A DNA stretch of 64,000 nt from Streptomyces griseoviridis (GCA_014649155.1 BMSM01000001.1:708273-772272), one strand, 5' to 3'. Positions 35,658 to 45,952 are shown, counted from the first letter of the stretch. Notes: a model not told the origin generated them from the sequence alone. Translations and numbers: made by a program.

Positions 35658-37235
35658 TCAGTTCCGCCGCAGGGTGCGGGTCGCCCCCGCCGCCACCGTC
35701 GTCGCCAGCACCCAGCCCAGCAGGACCAGCGCCGCCGCCAGCCACTGCCAGACGCCGGCCAGCCGCCAGAAGCTCACCTGCCCCAGGTCGACGATGGGCA
35801 GCAGCAGGTCCAGCGCGAGCAGCCAGGGGTTCCACGCCGGATGCTCGCCGCTCTTGAGGGGCGGCAGGTCGGAGTAGGTGAACGCCAGCGAACCGGCCGC
35901 CCACAGCAGCGCCAGCCACACCGCCGCCCGGCCCGGCCGGTAGCCGTAGCCCACCGTCAGGTCCTGGAGGTACCCCCAGAGCTTGGTGCCGAGGGGCAGG
36001 CTCTCCCGGCGGCGGCGCTGCTTGGCGAGCAGCACCTCGCGGGCCTCCTCCTCCGCGCCCCCCGCCTTCAGCACGGCCGCCAGCAGCTCGTACGGCTCCG
36101 GGCTGTACTCGGCGGTCGCGGCGGACAGCCACCGGAGCCGGTCGGCCAGCGGGAACGGGCCGCGCGGCACGATGTTCTCGTAGGTGAAGCCGCCCATGTG
36201 CAGCCGGCCCGGGCCCGGCCAGCTGTCGGCGCGGTCCATCAGGTTGACGATCCGTGCCCCGGACAGCGCCACCCGGCCCCGCGCGGGCCGCTCCCCGAGG
36301 AAGCGCAGCTCGGGCGTCTGCACCCGGCGCAGCGACAGGTCCTGGTTCTCGGTGAGGGCGAACCGGGCCTGCTCGAGGTCGAGGGCGTCGCCGAAGCGGC
36401 CGTCGTCCAGCCGTATCCCGCCCTGGCTCTCGAAAGGCTGGATGCGGGTGCCCTCCACCGGAGTCGTGCCCATGAGCTGCGGTCCGCCGACACCCGCCGG
36501 GGTCAGGTACAGGGTGCGCTCGACGGTCAGCTGCGGCGCGTTCAGCGCCCAGCGGCCGCCCGGGTTGGAGAGCCGGGCGCCCCGCAGGCTCAGCGACACT
36601 CCGATCTGGGCGCCGCGCAGGCTCAGTTCACCGCACGACTCCAGCATCTCCGCCTGGAGGTCCTGGCCGACGGACAGGCCGTCCCCGGCGATGGACCGGC
36701 CGCTGCGGTCGCGGTGCACCACCGCCTGGCTGAGCAGCAGGTCGGTGCCTATCCGCGCGTCGGTCAGCCGCACCCCGCCCGGGAAGCGGCAGCGCGGCAG
36801 GTGCAGGTCACCCTCGGTCTGCAGCCGGGCCGCCTCCAGCCGGGGCACCCAGCAGTCCACCAGCCGCAGGGTGGTGAAGCGCGCCTCCGGCAGCAGCACC
36901 TCCCGATCGAACCGGCAGCGGCGCAGCTCGACGTAGGGCGCCACGGTCCCGCCCGCCAGGTCGAGCACGCCGGTGATCCGCACCCCGACCAGCTTCAGCG
37001 AGGACACCCGGCCCGCGAGCGCGGGCGGCCCGTCCAGCAGCAGCCAGCACACCACGCGGGCCCGCACGGACCGCTCGGGTCCCCACGGCAGCCCGCCGGA
37101 CGGATCGTCGGCAGCGGCGTCGCCGCTGCTCAGGTCGTACACGCTGCCGTTGCGGAACGCCTGCCACATGCCCGCCTCGGCCGCGGTCAGCTCGTCGGGC
37201 AGCTCCGCCGCGCGGAGTCCGGCCCTCTGGGTCAC
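35658..37235 (-). CDS. Beta-helix (pentapeptide-like) protein with C-terminal membrane region
   Basis: Streptomyces relatives are often labelled 'oxidoreductase', but I see no nucleotide-binding motif. Residues about 60-340 are short repeats of A/L-x-L-x-x-A-x-I/L type (VRLTDARIGTDLLLSQAV, ELSLRGAQIGVSLSLRGARL) consistent with a right-handed beta-helix. A basic linker is followed by at least two membrane segments (AAVWLALLWAAGSLAF; WQWLAAALVLLGWVLATTV). I chose GTG 37235 because GGAGG is only 2 nt from the alternative GTG at 37244. Role unknown, perhaps a membrane-tethered binding surface. Confidence 0.8.
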   Translation of the reverse strand: MTQRAGLRAAELPDELTAAEAGMWQAFRNGSVYDLSSGDAAADDPSGGLPWGPERSVRARVVCWLLLDGPPALAGRVSSLKLVGVRITGVLDLAGGTVAPYVELRRCRFDREVLLPEARFTTLRLVDCWVPRLEAARLQTEGDLHLPRCRFPGGVRLTDARIGTDLLLSQAVVHRDRSGRSIAGDGLSVGQDLQAEMLESCGELSLRGAQIGVSLSLRGARLSNPGGRWALNAPQLTVERTLYLTPAGVGGPQLMGTTPVEGTRIQPFESQGGIRLDDGRFGDALDLEQARFALTENQDLSLRRVQTPELRFLGERPARGRVALSGARIVNLMDRADSWPGPGRLHMGGFTYENIVPRGPFPLADRLRWLSAATAEYSPEPYELLAAVLKAGGAEEEAREVLLAKQRRRRESLPLGTKLWGYLQDLTVGYGYRPGRAAVWLALLWAAGSLAFTYSDLPPLKSGEHPAWNPWLLALDLLLPIVDLGQVSFWRLAGVWQWLAAALVLLGWVLATTVAAGATRTLRRN

Positions 37236-37409
37236 GGTCGTCACTTCCTCCCCGGCTGTGTCCGGAACATCCCCTCGTACAACCGTTCATGCCCAAGGAG
37301 TCAGGGGTTGAACACTCTTGGTGACGAAGAACTGGAAAAACTCACGCTCGGTCATCTCGGCCCCGTATCAGTGAGTGATACGCGCGGACGGTGCCCGACG
37401 CGGGTCTGA

Positions 37410-37423
37410 GAGAATTGGTCGCG
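37410..37423 (+). promoter_or_regulatory. Putative leaderless promoter of the his operon (-10 GAGAAT)
   Basis: GAGAAT (37410-37415) ends 7 nt before the hisD GTG at 37423, with no ribosome site between. Confidence 0.4.
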
Positions 37424-38745
37424 TGATCTCCCGAATCGATCTGCGCGGCGACGCCCTCCCCGAGGGCCCCGCCCTGCGCGACCTGCTGCCCCGAGCCGAC
37501 TTCGACGTCGCGGCCGCCCTGGAGAAGGTGCGGCCCATCTGCGAGGACGTGCACCATCGGGGCGACGCGGCGCTGATCGACTTCGCCGAGAGGTTCGACG
37601 GCGTGCGGCTCGAGCGGGTCCGGGTGCCCGCCGAGGCGCTCAGCCGCGCCCTGGACGAACTGGACCCGGCCGTGCGCGCGGCCCTGGAGGAGTCCATCCG
37701 CCGCGCCCGCGTCGTCCACCGCGAGCAGCGCCGCACCACGCACACCACCCAGGTCGTGCCCGGTGGCACGGTCACCGAGAAGTGGGTGCCGGTGGACCGC
37801 GTGGGCCTGTACGCGCCCGGCGGCCGCTCGGTCTACCCCTCCTCCGTGATCATGAACGCGGTGCCCGCGCAGGAGGCCGGCGTCCCCTCCATCGCGCTCG
37901 CCTCCCCGGCGCAGGCGGAGTTCGGCGGCCTGCCGCACCCGACCATCCTCGCCGCCTGCGCCCTGCTCGGCGTGGACGAGGTGTACGCGGCCGGCGGAGC
38001 CACCGCCGTCGCGATGTTCGCGTACGGCACCGAGTCCTGCCCGCCCGCCACCATGGTCACCGGCCCCGGCAACATCTGGGTCGCCGCCGCCAAGCGCTAC
38101 TTCACCGGGAGGATCGGCATCGACGCCGAGGCCGGCCCGACCGAGATCGCGGTCCTCGCCGACGCCGGCGCCGACCCGGTGCACGTCGCCGCCGACCTGA
38201 TCAGCCAGGCCGAGCACGACCCGCTCGCGGCGGCCGTCCTGGTCACCGACTCCGCCGAACTGGCCGACGCGGTGGAGCGGGAACTCCAGCCGCAGGTCGC
38301 CGCCAGCAAGCACGTCGAGGACCGGATCGTCCCCGCGCTCAAGGGCGAGCAGTCCGCGATCGTTCTCGTCGACGGCATCGATGCGGGCCTCCGGGTCGTC
38401 GACGCCTACGGCGCGGAGCACCTGGAGATCCAGACCGCCGACGCCGCCGAGGTGGCCGGGCGGGTGCGCAACGCGGGCGCCGTCTTCGTCGGCCCCTGGG
38501 CGCCCGTCTCGCTCGGCGACTACGCGGCCGGGTCCAACCACGTCCTGCCCACCGGCGGCTGCGCCTGCCACTCCTCGGGCCTGTCCGTGCAGTCCTTCCT
38601 GCGCGGCATCCACATCGTCGACTACACGCGCGACGCGCTCGCCGAGGTCGCCCACCACGTGGTGACGCTGGCCGAGGCGGAGGACCTGCCGGCCCACGGC
38701 GCGGCGATCAAGGCGAGGTTCGGCTGGAAGGTGCCCGGTCAGTGA
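37423..38745 (+). CDS. hisD: HisD, histidinol dehydrogenase
   Basis: Catalyses the last two NAD-dependent oxidations from L-histidinol to L-histidine, in the cytoplasm. The 440 residues include the zinc and substrate motif region [22 protein letters not shown], and the C-terminal [10 protein letters not shown] followed by a conserved HGAAIKAR. I chose GTG 37423; an ATG at 37375 in the same frame is far upstream. First gene of the his operon; its stop overlaps hisC (GTGA). Confidence 0.96.
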   Translation: MISRIDLRGDALPEGPALRDLLPRADFDVAAALEKVRPICEDVHHRGDAALIDFAERFDGVRLERVRVPAEALSRALDELDPAVRAALEESIRRARVVHREQRRTTHTTQVVPGGTVTEKWVPVDRVGLYAPGGRSVYPSSVIMNAVPAQEAGVPSIALASPAQAEFGGLPHPTILAACALLGVDEVYAAGGATAVAMFAYGTESCPPATMVTGPGNIWVAAAKRYFTGRIGIDAEAGPTEIAVLADAGADPVHVAADLISQAEHDPLAAAVLVTDSAELADAVERELQPQVAASKHVEDRIVPALKGEQSAIVLVDGIDAGLRVVDAYGAEHLEIQTADAAEVAGRVRNAGAVFVGPWAPVSLGDYAAGSNHVLPTGGCACHSSGLSVQSFLRGIHIVDYTRDALAEVAHHVVTLAEAEDLPAHGAAIKARFGWKVPGQ

Positions 38746-39851
38746 CTCCGCGTATCGACGATCTCCCCGTACGGGACGAGCTGCGCGGCAAGTCCCCCTA
38801 CGGCGCGCCCCAGCTGGACGTCCCCGTACGGCTGAACACCAACGAGAACCCCTACCCGCTCCCCGAGGAGCTGGTCGACCGCATCGCCGAGCGGGTCCGC
38901 GAGGCCGCCCGGAACCTCAACCGCTACCCCGACCGGGACGCGGTCGAGCTGCGCACCGGGCTCGCCGCGTACCTCACCGACACCACCGGCCACCGCGTCG
39001 GCGTGGAGAACGTGTGGGCGGCCAACGGTTCCAACGAGGTCATCCAGCAGCTCCTGCAGACCTTCGGCGGCCCCGGCCGCACCGCCCTGGGCTTCGAGCC
39101 GTCGTACTCGATGCACGGCCTCATCGCGCGCGGCACCGGCACCGGCTGGATCTCCGGTCCGCGCAACGAGGACTTCACCATCGACCTCGCGGCGGCCGAG
39201 CGGGCCATCGCCGAGCACCGTCCCGACGTGGTCTTCATCACCACCCCCAACAACCCCACCGGCACCGCCGTCCCGCCGGAGACCGTCCGCGCCCTGTACG
39301 ACGCGGCGCAGGCGGCGAAGCCGTCGATGGTCGTCCTGGACGAGGCGTACATCGAGTTCAGCCACGGCGACTCGCTGCTGGCGCTGCTCGACGGCCGCCC
39401 GCACCTCGTCGTGTCGCGCACCATGTCGAAGGCGTTCGGCGCGGCCGGGCTGCGCCTGGGCTACCTCGCCGCCGACCCGGCCGTGGTCGACGCCGTCCAG
39501 CTCGTCCGGCTGCCGTACCACCTCTCCGCCGTCACCCAGGCGACCGCGCTGGCCGCCCTGGAGCACACCGGCACGCTGCTGAAGTACGTCGAGCAGCTCA
39601 AGTCCGAGCGGGACCGGCTGGTTTCCGAACTGCTCGCGCTCGGCTACGAGGTGACCGAGTCGGACGCGAACTTCGTCCAGTTCGGACGGTTCGACGACGC
39701 CCACGCGGTCTGGCGGCAGATCCTCGACCGGGGCGTCCTGGTCCGGGACAACGGCGTACCGGGATGGCTGCGGGTCACCGCCGGCACCCCGGCCGAGAAC
39801 GACGCGTTCCTCGACGCGGTACGTGAACTGAAGAAGGAGCAGACGGCATGA
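38742..39851 (+). CDS. hisC: HisC, histidinol-phosphate aminotransferase
   Basis: PLP-dependent class I/II aminotransferase (369 residues) interconverting imidazole acetol phosphate and histidinol phosphate. It shows [11 protein letters not shown], the PNNPTG loop, DEAYIEF, and the Schiff-base lysine in [12 protein letters not shown] start overlapping the hisD stop; its own stop overlaps the hisB ATG (ATGA). Coupled translation along the operon is evident. Confidence 0.96.
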   Translation: MTPRIDDLPVRDELRGKSPYGAPQLDVPVRLNTNENPYPLPEELVDRIAERVREAARNLNRYPDRDAVELRTGLAAYLTDTTGHRVGVENVWAANGSNEVIQQLLQTFGGPGRTALGFEPSYSMHGLIARGTGTGWISGPRNEDFTIDLAAAERAIAEHRPDVVFITTPNNPTGTAVPPETVRALYDAAQAAKPSMVVLDEAYIEFSHGDSLLALLDGRPHLVVSRTMSKAFGAAGLRLGYLAADPAVVDAVQLVRLPYHLSAVTQATALAALEHTGTLLKYVEQLKSERDRLVSELLALGYEVTESDANFVQFGRFDDAHAVWRQILDRGVLVRDNGVPGWLRVTAGTPAENDAFLDAVRELKKEQTA

Positions 39852-40441
39852 GCCGCGTAGGACGCGTGGAGCGCGTGACCAAGGAGACCTCGGTCCTCGT
39901 CGAGATCGACCTCGACGGCACCGGCAGGACCGACATCGCCACCGGCGTCGGCTTCTACGACCACATGCTTGACCAGCTCGGCCGGCACGGTCTGTTCGAC
40001 CTCACCGTGAAGACCGAGGGCGACCTGCACATCGACTCCCACCACACCATCGAGGACACCGCCCTCGCGCTGGGCGCCGCCTTCAGGCAGGCCCTCGGCG
40101 ACAAGGTGGGGATCTACCGCTTCGGCAACTGCACGGTCCCGCTGGACGAGTCCCTCGCCCAGGTGACCGTCGACCTGTCCGGCCGCCCCTACCTCGTGCA
40201 CACCGAGCCCGAGACCATGGCGCCGATGATCGGCGAGTACGACGTCACCATGACCCGGCACATCCTGGAGTCCTTCGTCGCCCAGGCCCAGGTCGCGCTG
40301 CACGTCCACGTCCCCTACGGGCGCAACGCGCACCACATCGTGGAGTGCCAGTTCAAGGCGCTCGCCCGTGCGCTCAGGTACGCCTCCGAGCGGGACCCGC
40401 GCGCCGCCGGCATCCTGCCCAGCACGAAGGGCGCGCTGTGA
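39848..40441 (+). CDS. hisB: HisB, imidazoleglycerol-phosphate dehydratase
   Basis: The 197-residue dehydratase, without the HisN phosphatase fusion of enterobacteria. Both metal-binding repeats are present: [16 protein letters not shown] and [20 protein letters not shown], with [16 protein letters not shown] near residue 35. It is followed by a GTGA overlap to a small membrane gene. Monofunctional enzymes are usual in actinobacteria. Confidence 0.96.
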   Translation: MSRVGRVERVTKETSVLVEIDLDGTGRTDIATGVGFYDHMLDQLGRHGLFDLTVKTEGDLHIDSHHTIEDTALALGAAFRQALGDKVGIYRFGNCTVPLDESLAQVTVDLSGRPYLVHTEPETMAPMIGEYDVTMTRHILESFVAQAQVALHVHVPYGRNAHHIVECQFKALARALRYASERDPRAAGILPSTKGAL

Positions 40442-40602
40442 ACGGCACCTCGACCGTACTGATCGTCGTCGGGCTCTTTCTGCTCGGCGGGATCATCTCC
40501 TTCGCCAAGCAGCAGATGCCCAAGAGCCTGATCGTGCTGCTCTCCATCGGCGCCGCGATGTGTCTGCTCGCGGGCATCCTGCGACTGGACGTGTGGAATT
40601 GA
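40438..40602 (+). CDS. Small membrane protein between hisB and hisH
   Basis: A 54-residue protein starting at GTG 40438 inside the hisB stop. It has two hydrophobic segments ([16 protein letters not shown] and [17 protein letters not shown]) joined by KQQMPKS. Short relatives occupy the same place in other Streptomyces his operons, from memory. No function is known; co-translation with hisB and with hisH (its TGA overlaps a possible hisH TTG start) argues that it is expressed. Confidence 0.8.
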   Translation: MNGTSTVLIVVGLFLLGGIISFAKQQMPKSLIVLLSIGAAMCLLAGILRLDVWN

Positions 40603-40646
40603 GCACCCCCATGAGCACCCCCATGAGCACCCCCATGAGCACCTCG
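40599..40646 (+). repeat. 12-bp tandem repeat multiplying the hisH start
   Basis: Successive units of (A/T)TGAGCACCCCC begin at 40599 (TTG), 40611, 40623 and 40635 (ATG). Each unit supplies an in-frame start, and no Shine-Dalgarno lies inside the units. Confidence 0.8.
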
Positions 40647-41291
40647 ACGAGCACCCCCAAGAAGAAAGTGGTCGTCTTCGACTACGGCTTCGGCAACGTC
40701 CGCTCCGCCGAGCGGGCCCTCGCTCGCGCGGGAGCCGACGTGGAGATCACCCGCGACTTCGACACCGCCATGAACGCCGACGGGCTGCTGGTGCCCGGCG
40801 TCGGCGCCTTCGCCGCCTGCATGAAGGGCCTCAAGGAGGCGCGCGGCGACTGGATCGTCGGCCGGCGCCTGGCCGGCGGGCGCCCGGTGATGGGCATCTG
40901 CGTCGGCATGCAGATCCTCTTCGCGCGGGGCATCGAGCACGGCGTGGAGGCCGAGGGCCTCGACGAGTGGCCCGGCACGGTCGGCCCGCTCCAGGCCGAC
41001 GTCGTCCCGCACATGGGCTGGAACACCGTCGACGCCCCGGACGGCTCCCAGCTCTTCGCCGGCCTGGACGCCGACGCCCGCTTCTACTTCGTCCACTCCT
41101 ACGCCGTCCACGACTGGACGCTGGAGTCCCACAACCCGGCGCTGACCGCCCCCAAGGTCACCTGGTCCACCCACGGCGAGCCCTTCGTGGCCGCCGTGGA
41201 GAACGGCGCCCTGTGGGCCACCCAGTTCCACCCCGAGAAGTCCGGCGACGCCGGTGCCCAGCTCCTCACCAACTGGATCGGAACCCTGTAG
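40611..41291 (+). CDS. hisH: HisH, imidazole glycerol phosphate synthase glutaminase subunit
   Basis: Class I glutamine amidotransferase supplying ammonia to HisF. The core starts at [17 protein letters not shown]; the catalytic Cys is in GICVGMQ and the His/Glu pair in QFHPEKS. Up to four in-frame starts (TTG 40599, ATG 40611, 40623, 40635) arise from a 12-bp tandem repeat, giving N-termini made of MSTP units; I list the first ATG (226 residues). Translation probably depends on coupling to the upstream gene. Confidence 0.93.
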   Translation: MSTPMSTPMSTSTSTPKKKVVVFDYGFGNVRSAERALARAGADVEITRDFDTAMNADGLLVPGVGAFAACMKGLKEARGDWIVGRRLAGGRPVMGICVGMQILFARGIEHGVEAEGLDEWPGTVGPLQADVVPHMGWNTVDAPDGSQLFAGLDADARFYFVHSYAVHDWTLESHNPALTAPKVTWSTHGEPFVAAVENGALWATQFHPEKSGDAGAQLLTNWIGTL

Positions 41292-41295
41292 AGAC

Positions 41296-42021
41296 ATGGC
41301 CACGCTCGAACTCCTCCCCGCCGTCGACGTCCGCGACGGCCAGGCCGTCCGCCTCGTGCACGGCGAGTCCGGCACCGAGACCTCCTACGGCTCCCCGCTG
41401 GAGGCCGCCCTCGCCTGGCAGCGGTCGGGCGCCGAGTGGCTGCACCTGGTCGACCTGGACGCCGCCTTCGGCACCGGCGACAACCGCGCACTGATCGCCG
41501 AGGTCGCGGGCGCCATGGACATCAAGGTGGAGCTGTCCGGCGGCATCCGCGACGACGACACCCTCGCCGCCGCCCTCGCCACCGGCTGCACCCGCGTCAA
41601 CCTGGGCACCGCCGCCCTGGAGACCCCCGAGTGGGTCGCCAAGGTCATCGCCGAGCACGGCGACAGGATCGCCGTCGGTCTCGACGTACGCGGCACCACC
41701 CTGCGCGGCCGGGGCTGGACCCGGGACGGCGGCGACCTCTACGAGACGCTGGACCGCCTGAACAAGGAGGGCTGCGCCCGGTACGTCGTCACCGACATCG
41801 CCAAGGACGGCACCCTCCAGGGCCCCAACCTGGACCTGCTGAGGAACGTCTGCGCGGCCACCGACCGGCCGGTCGTCGCCTCCGGCGGCGTCTCCTCCCT
41901 GGACGACCTGCGGGCCATCGCCGAGCTGGTCCCGCTCGGTGTCGAGGGCGCGATCGTCGGGAAGGCCCTCTACGCGAAGGCGTTCACCCTGGAAGAGGCC
42001 TTGGAGGCTGTGTCGTCATGA
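41296..42021 (+). CDS. priA: PriA, bifunctional HisA/TrpF isomerase
   Basis: TIM-barrel phosphoribosyl isomerase. In Streptomyces this protein serves both histidine (ProFAR isomerase) and tryptophan (PRA isomerase) synthesis because no separate trpF exists. The 241 residues start [12 protein letters not shown]; catalytic acid/base aspartates are at D11 (AVDVRDG) and D130 (VGLDVRG), matching the positions established for S. coelicolor PriA. No trpF is seen near the trp genes in this window. It lies 4 bp after hisH, and its stop overlaps the RidA-like start. Confidence 0.96.
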   Translation: MATLELLPAVDVRDGQAVRLVHGESGTETSYGSPLEAALAWQRSGAEWLHLVDLDAAFGTGDNRALIAEVAGAMDIKVELSGGIRDDDTLAAALATGCTRVNLGTAALETPEWVAKVIAEHGDRIAVGLDVRGTTLRGRGWTRDGGDLYETLDRLNKEGCARYVVTDIAKDGTLQGPNLDLLRNVCAATDRPVVASGGVSSLDDLRAIAELVPLGVEGAIVGKALYAKAFTLEEALEAVSS

Positions 42022-42413
42022 CATCGGAAGCCGTGCGGCGCGTGCAGAGCGGGAATCCCTGGGAAGAGACCTTCGGTTTCGCACGCGCCGTCGCGGCGGG
42101 CGACCGGGTCGTCGTGGCGGGCACGACGGCCTTCAAGGGCGATGTGCTGTACGGCGAGGGCGACCCGTACGAACAGGCCAAGGTCGCCTTCGCCACCGCG
42201 CTGGACGCGGTCGGCGAGTTCGGGCTCGGTGCCGAGTCCGTGATCCGCACCCGTGTGTACCTGGCGCACTCCCGGGACGTCGACGCGGTGGGCCGGGCCC
42301 ACAAGGAGCTGTTCGACGCGGTACGCCCCGTCACGACCCTGCTGGTCGTACAGGGGTTCATCGACTCCCGGGTGCTGGTGTCGGTGGAACTCGAAGCATT
42401 CAGAGGACAGTAA
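42018..42413 (+). CDS. RidA-family enamine/imine deaminase
   Basis: The 131-residue RidA/YjgF protein shows the family pattern GRxVxVAGTTA ([12 protein letters not shown]), a middle [10 protein letters not shown] with the conserved Arg, and [13 protein letters not shown]. RidA proteins remove reactive enamines released by PLP enzymes. Placement between priA and hisF, coupled by overlap to priA, suggests a protective role during His/Trp synthesis; this is inference. ATG 42018 overlaps the priA stop. Confidence 0.9.
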   Translation: MTSEAVRRVQSGNPWEETFGFARAVAAGDRVVVAGTTAFKGDVLYGEGDPYEQAKVAFATALDAVGEFGLGAESVIRTRVYLAHSRDVDAVGRAHKELFDAVRPVTTLLVVQGFIDSRVLVSVELEAFRGQ

Positions 42414-42429
42414 GAGGAGCCGTGGATTC

Positions 42430-43185
42430 ATGACCCTGGCGGTCCGAGTCATCCCCTGCCTGGACGTCGACAACGGCCGGGTCGTCAAGGGCGTCAACTT
42501 CCAGAACCTGCGTGACGCGGGCGACCCGGTCGAGATGGCCAAGGTCTACGACGCCGAGGGCGCCGACGAGCTGACCTTCCTGGACATCACCGCCTCGTCG
42601 GGCAACCGGGAGACGACGTACGACGTGGTGCGCCGCACCGCCGAGCAGGTGTTCATCCCGCTCACCGTCGGCGGCGGCGTGCGCACCGCCGAGGACGTCG
42701 ACAAGCTGCTGCGCGCGGGCGCGGACAAGGTCGGCGTCAACACCGCCGCGATCGCCCGCCCCGACCTGATCCGCGAGATCGCCGAGCGGTTCGGCCGGCA
42801 GGTGCTGGTGCTCTCCGTGGACGCCCGCCGCACCGAGGGCGGCTCCTTCGAGGTCACCACGCACGGCGGCCGCAAGGGCACCGGCATCGACGCGGTCGAG
42901 TGGGCGCACCGCGCCGCCGAGCTGGGCGCCGGGGAGATCCTGCTGAACTCCATGGACGCCGACGGCACCAAGGACGGGTACGACCTGGAGATGATCGCGG
43001 CGGTCCGCAAGCACGTGACCGTTCCGGTGATCGCCTCCGGCGGCGCGGGCGCGCTCGCCCACTTCCCGCCGGCCATCGGCGCCGGCGCGGACGCGGTGCT
43101 CGCGGCGTCGGTGTTCCACTTCGGTGACCTGCGGATCGGCGAGGTCAAGGAGACGTTGCGGGAGGCGGGGCACGCCGTGCGGTGA
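42430..43185 (+). CDS. hisF: HisF, imidazole glycerol phosphate synthase cyclase subunit
   Basis: TIM-barrel cyclase (251 residues) forming IGP and AICAR with ammonia from HisH. Conserved features are [15 protein letters not shown] with D12, [11 protein letters not shown], and [14 protein letters not shown] ribosome site AGAGGAG lies 9 bp before ATG. It is the last gene of the main his block; hisG and hisE are not in the window, and hisI is displaced beside trpE. Confidence 0.96.
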   Translation: MTLAVRVIPCLDVDNGRVVKGVNFQNLRDAGDPVEMAKVYDAEGADELTFLDITASSGNRETTYDVVRRTAEQVFIPLTVGGGVRTAEDVDKLLRAGADKVGVNTAAIARPDLIREIAERFGRQVLVLSVDARRTEGGSFEVTTHGGRKGTGIDAVEWAHRAAELGAGEILLNSMDADGTKDGYDLEMIAAVRKHVTVPVIASGGAGALAHFPPAIGAGADAVLAASVFHFGDLRIGEVKETLREAGHAVR

Positions 43186-43243
43186 CGGGCGCCGCGCCGT
43201 GCGGGTCACGCCGCCCGAGGGGCGGGGGCTTCGCGTCGCGAGG

Positions 43244-43297
43244 CGGCTGCGGGCGCGTCGTGGCCGCCCGCGGGGTTCCCCGCGCCCCTGAGGGCGC
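43244..43297. repeat. Dispersed GC-rich repeat, copy A
   Basis: The same element as at 33101 and 48773, with the hairpin core CGCGGGGTTCCCCGCG. It lies between the convergent hisF and TIGR03085-type genes and may end both transcripts. Confidence 0.75.
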
Positions 43298-43310
43298 TCC
43301 CGTACGGGTC

Positions 43311-43946
43311 TCAGAGACCGAGCTGCTTCGTCTCGTGGACCCGCGCGATCGCCGCCTCGTCGCCGTCCAGTTCCACCTTCGCCGCGCTCTGCCGCCCGAA
43401 GGCGAACATCAGCAGCTCGGACGGCTCGCCGGTCACCGTCACCACCGGCGTGCCGCGGTGGGCGACCGCCGTCTGCCCGTCCGGGCGGCGCAGCACCAGA
43501 CCGGCCGGCACGCCCCGGCCCAGCATCCGGGCGGTGCGCTCCAGCCGGGACCACAGGGTGTCCTGGAACACCGGGTCCAGCTCCCGCGGCGTCCACTGCG
43601 GCTGCGCCCGGCGGACGTCCTCGGTGTGGACGTAGAACTCCACCGTGTTCGCCACCTCGTCGAGCTGCTTGAGGGCGAACGGCGAGTACCGCGGCGGCCC
43701 CGAGCGCAGCAGCCGGACCAGCTCCTCGTAGGGCTTCGCGGCGTACTCCCGCGTCACCCGGTCGAGCCGGGACGCCAGCGGTTTGATCATGGCGCCGCCG
43801 ATGGCGTCCGGCCGGTGCTCGCGGACCACCACGTGGGCGGCGAGGTCCCGGGTGCGCCAGCCCTCGCACAGGGTGGGGGCGTCCGGCCCCGCGGTCTCCA
43901 ACAGATCGGCCAGCAGAAGGCGTTCACGCTTGGCGAAAGTCGACAT
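43311..43946 (-). CDS. TIGR03085/DinB-like (mycothiol-dependent enzyme family) protein
   Basis: The 211-residue protein starts [17 protein letters not shown] and has [15 protein letters not shown], the helical-bundle signature shared by the maleylpyruvate isomerase/DinB superfamily that often uses mycothiol. The metal-binding His pattern is partly visible ([22 protein letters not shown]). The C-terminal domain includes [18 protein letters not shown]. Function not established; a thiol transferase role is inferred from the family. Confidence 0.85.
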   Translation of the reverse strand: MSTFAKRERLLLADLLETAGPDAPTLCEGWRTRDLAAHVVVREHRPDAIGGAMIKPLASRLDRVTREYAAKPYEELVRLLRSGPPRYSPFALKQLDEVANTVEFYVHTEDVRRAQPQWTPRELDPVFQDTLWSRLERTARMLGRGVPAGLVLRRPDGQTAVAHRGTPVVTVTGEPSELLMFAFGRQSAAKVELDGDEAAIARVHETKQLGL

Positions 43947-44016
43947 GGTCCTCACCCTACGGCCGGGCCGGGGGTCCGCACAGTGGACCGCGCCGGGCCA
44001 CCGGGTCCGTACCCGG

Positions 44017-44030
44017 CACAATGGACGGCA
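44017..44030 (+). promoter_or_regulatory. Putative leaderless promoter of hisI (-10 CACAAT)
   Basis: CACAAT (44017-44022) ends 7 nt before ATG 44030. This argues for 44030 over the in-frame ATG at 44021, which overlaps the -10 itself. Confidence 0.45.
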
Positions 44031-44437
44031 TGACCAGCACGCCCCCCGGCCCCTCCGGCGCCCCCGGCGCACTCGACCCGGAGGTCGCCGCCCGCCTCAA
44101 GCGCGGCGCCGACGGCCTCCTGCCCGCCATCGCCCAGCAGTACGACACCGGCGAGGTGCTCATGCTCGGCTGGATGGACGACGAGGCACTGCGCCGCACG
44201 CTGACCACCGGCCGCTGCACCTACTGGTCGCGCAGCCGCAAGGAGTACTGGGTCAAGGGCGACACCTCCGGGCACGTCCAGTGGGTGAAGTCCGTCGCCC
44301 TCGACTGCGACGGCGACACCGTCCTGGTCAAGGTCGACCAGGTCGGCGCCGCCTGCCACACCGGCGACCGCACCTGTTTCGACGCCGACGTCCTGCTGAA
44401 GGACGGCGACAACGACGCGGTAACCGGCGATCAGTAA
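44030..44437 (+). CDS. hisI: HisI, phosphoribosyl-AMP cyclohydrolase
   Basis: Zinc/magnesium enzyme opening the purine ring of PR-AMP, the third step of histidine synthesis; not fused to HisE here. The 135 residues include [37 protein letters not shown] and CHTGDRTCF with the metal-binding cysteines. It is separated from the other his genes and sits 11 bp before trpE. The preferred start follows a -10-like element; ATG 44021 would add three residues. Confidence 0.95.
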   Translation: MTSTPPGPSGAPGALDPEVAARLKRGADGLLPAIAQQYDTGEVLMLGWMDDEALRRTLTTGRCTYWSRSRKEYWVKGDTSGHVQWVKSVALDCDGDTVLVKVDQVGAACHTGDRTCFDADVLLKDGDNDAVTGDQ

Positions 44438-44449
44438 GGTCTGCGGCCA
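44435..44449 (+). promoter_or_regulatory. Putative leaderless trpE promoter (-10 TAAGGT) over the hisI stop
   Basis: TAAGGT (44435-44440) begins with the TAA stop of hisI and ends 8 nt before the trpE ATG. If used, trpE mRNA has no room for an attenuator leader. Confidence 0.45.
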
Positions 44450-45939
44450 TGGACCTCGACACCTTCCGCAAGCTGGCCGCGGACCGCCGCGTCATCCCGG
44501 TCACCCGCAAGCTCCTCGCCGACGGCGACACCCCGGTCGCGCTCTACCGCAAGCTCGCCGCCGAACGCCCCGGCACGTTCCTGCTGGAGTCCGCGGAGAA
44601 CGGCAGATCCTGGTCCCGCTACTCCTTCGTCGGCGTCCGCAGCGCCGCCACCCTCACCGAACGCGACGGCCGGACCCACTGGCTCGGCACCCCGCCCGTC
44701 GGCGTCCCGGTCGACGGCGACCCGCTCGCCGCGCTGCGCGCCACCGTCGAGGCCCTGCACACCCCCCGCGACCTCGCCCAGGACCTGGGCCTGCCGCCCT
44801 TCACCGGCGGCATGGTCGGCTACCTCGGCTACGACATCGTCCGCCGCCTGGAGAAGGTCGGCCCGGGGGAGCGCGACGACCTGAAGCTGCCCGAGCTGAC
44901 CATGCTCCTGACCAGCGACCTGGCCGTGATGGACCACTGGGAGGGCTCGGTCCTGCTGATCGCCAACGCGATCAACCACAACGACCGGGACACCGGCGTC
45001 GACGAGGCGTACGCCGACGCCGTCGCCCGCCTGGACGCCATGGAGGCCGACCTGTCGCGCGCCGTGGCCCAGCCGCCCGCCGTGCTCCCGCCCTCCGAAC
45101 TGCCCGAGTACACCGCCCGCTGGGGCGGCCCCGACTTCCAGCGGGCCGTCGAGGACGTCAAGGAGCGCATCCGGGCCGGCGAGGCCTTCCAGGTCGTCCC
45201 CTCCCAGCGCTTCGAGACACCGTGCGAGGCGAGCGCCCTGGACGTCTACCGGGTGCTGCGGGCCACCAACCCGTCCCCGTACATGTACCTCTTCCGCTTC
45301 GACGGCTTCGACGTCGTCGGCTCGTCCCCCGAGGCGCTGGTCAAGGTCGAGGACGGCCGGGCGATGCTGCATCCCATCGCCGGGACCCGGCCGCGCGGCG
45401 CCACCCCGCAGGAGGACCAGGCCCTCGCCGAGGAACTCCTCGCCGACCCCAAGGAGCGCGCCGAGCACCTCATGCTCGTCGACCTCGGCCGCAACGACCT
45501 CGGGCGGGTCTGCGAACCCGGTTCCGTGGAGGTCGTCGACTTCATGTCCGTCGAGCGGTACTCGCACGTCATGCACATCGTCTCGACCGTCACCGGGCGG
45601 GTCGCCGCGGGCCGCACCGCCTTCGACGTCCTCACCGCCTGCTTCCCGGCCGGCACCCTCTCCGGCGCCCCCAAGCCGCGCGCCCTCCAGATCATCGACG
45701 AACTCGAACCCTCCCGGCGCGGCCTGTACGGCGGCTGCGTCGGCTACCTCGACTTCGCCGGCGACTCCGACACCGCCATCGCCATCCGCACCGCCCTGCT
45801 GCGCGACGGCACCGCCTACGTCCAGGCGGGCGCCGGCGTCGTCGCCGACTCCGACCCGGTCGCCGAGGACACCGAGTGCCGCAACAAGGCGGCGGCGGTG
45901 CTCCGCGCGGTCCACACGGCGAACCGGCTCGGCGGATAG
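44449..45939 (+). CDS. trpE: TrpE, anthranilate synthase component I
   Basis: Chorismate-utilising enzyme (496 residues) making anthranilate with a separate TrpG glutaminase that is not in this window. The feedback-sensing N-terminal region shows [16 protein letters not shown]. The catalytic domain shows [28 protein letters not shown] and [11 protein letters not shown]. No Shine-Dalgarno precedes the ATG. A strong hairpin follows the stop, separating it from the next gene. Confidence 0.95.
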   Translation: MDLDTFRKLAADRRVIPVTRKLLADGDTPVALYRKLAAERPGTFLLESAENGRSWSRYSFVGVRSAATLTERDGRTHWLGTPPVGVPVDGDPLAALRATVEALHTPRDLAQDLGLPPFTGGMVGYLGYDIVRRLEKVGPGERDDLKLPELTMLLTSDLAVMDHWEGSVLLIANAINHNDRDTGVDEAYADAVARLDAMEADLSRAVAQPPAVLPPSELPEYTARWGGPDFQRAVEDVKERIRAGEAFQVVPSQRFETPCEASALDVYRVLRATNPSPYMYLFRFDGFDVVGSSPEALVKVEDGRAMLHPIAGTRPRGATPQEDQALAEELLADPKERAEHLMLVDLGRNDLGRVCEPGSVEVVDFMSVERYSHVMHIVSTVTGRVAAGRTAFDVLTACFPAGTLSGAPKPRALQIIDELEPSRRGLYGGCVGYLDFAGDSDTAIAIRTALLRDGTAYVQAGAGVVADSDPVAEDTECRNKAAAVLRAVHTANRLGG

Positions 45940-45952
45940 GACCAGGCTCACG

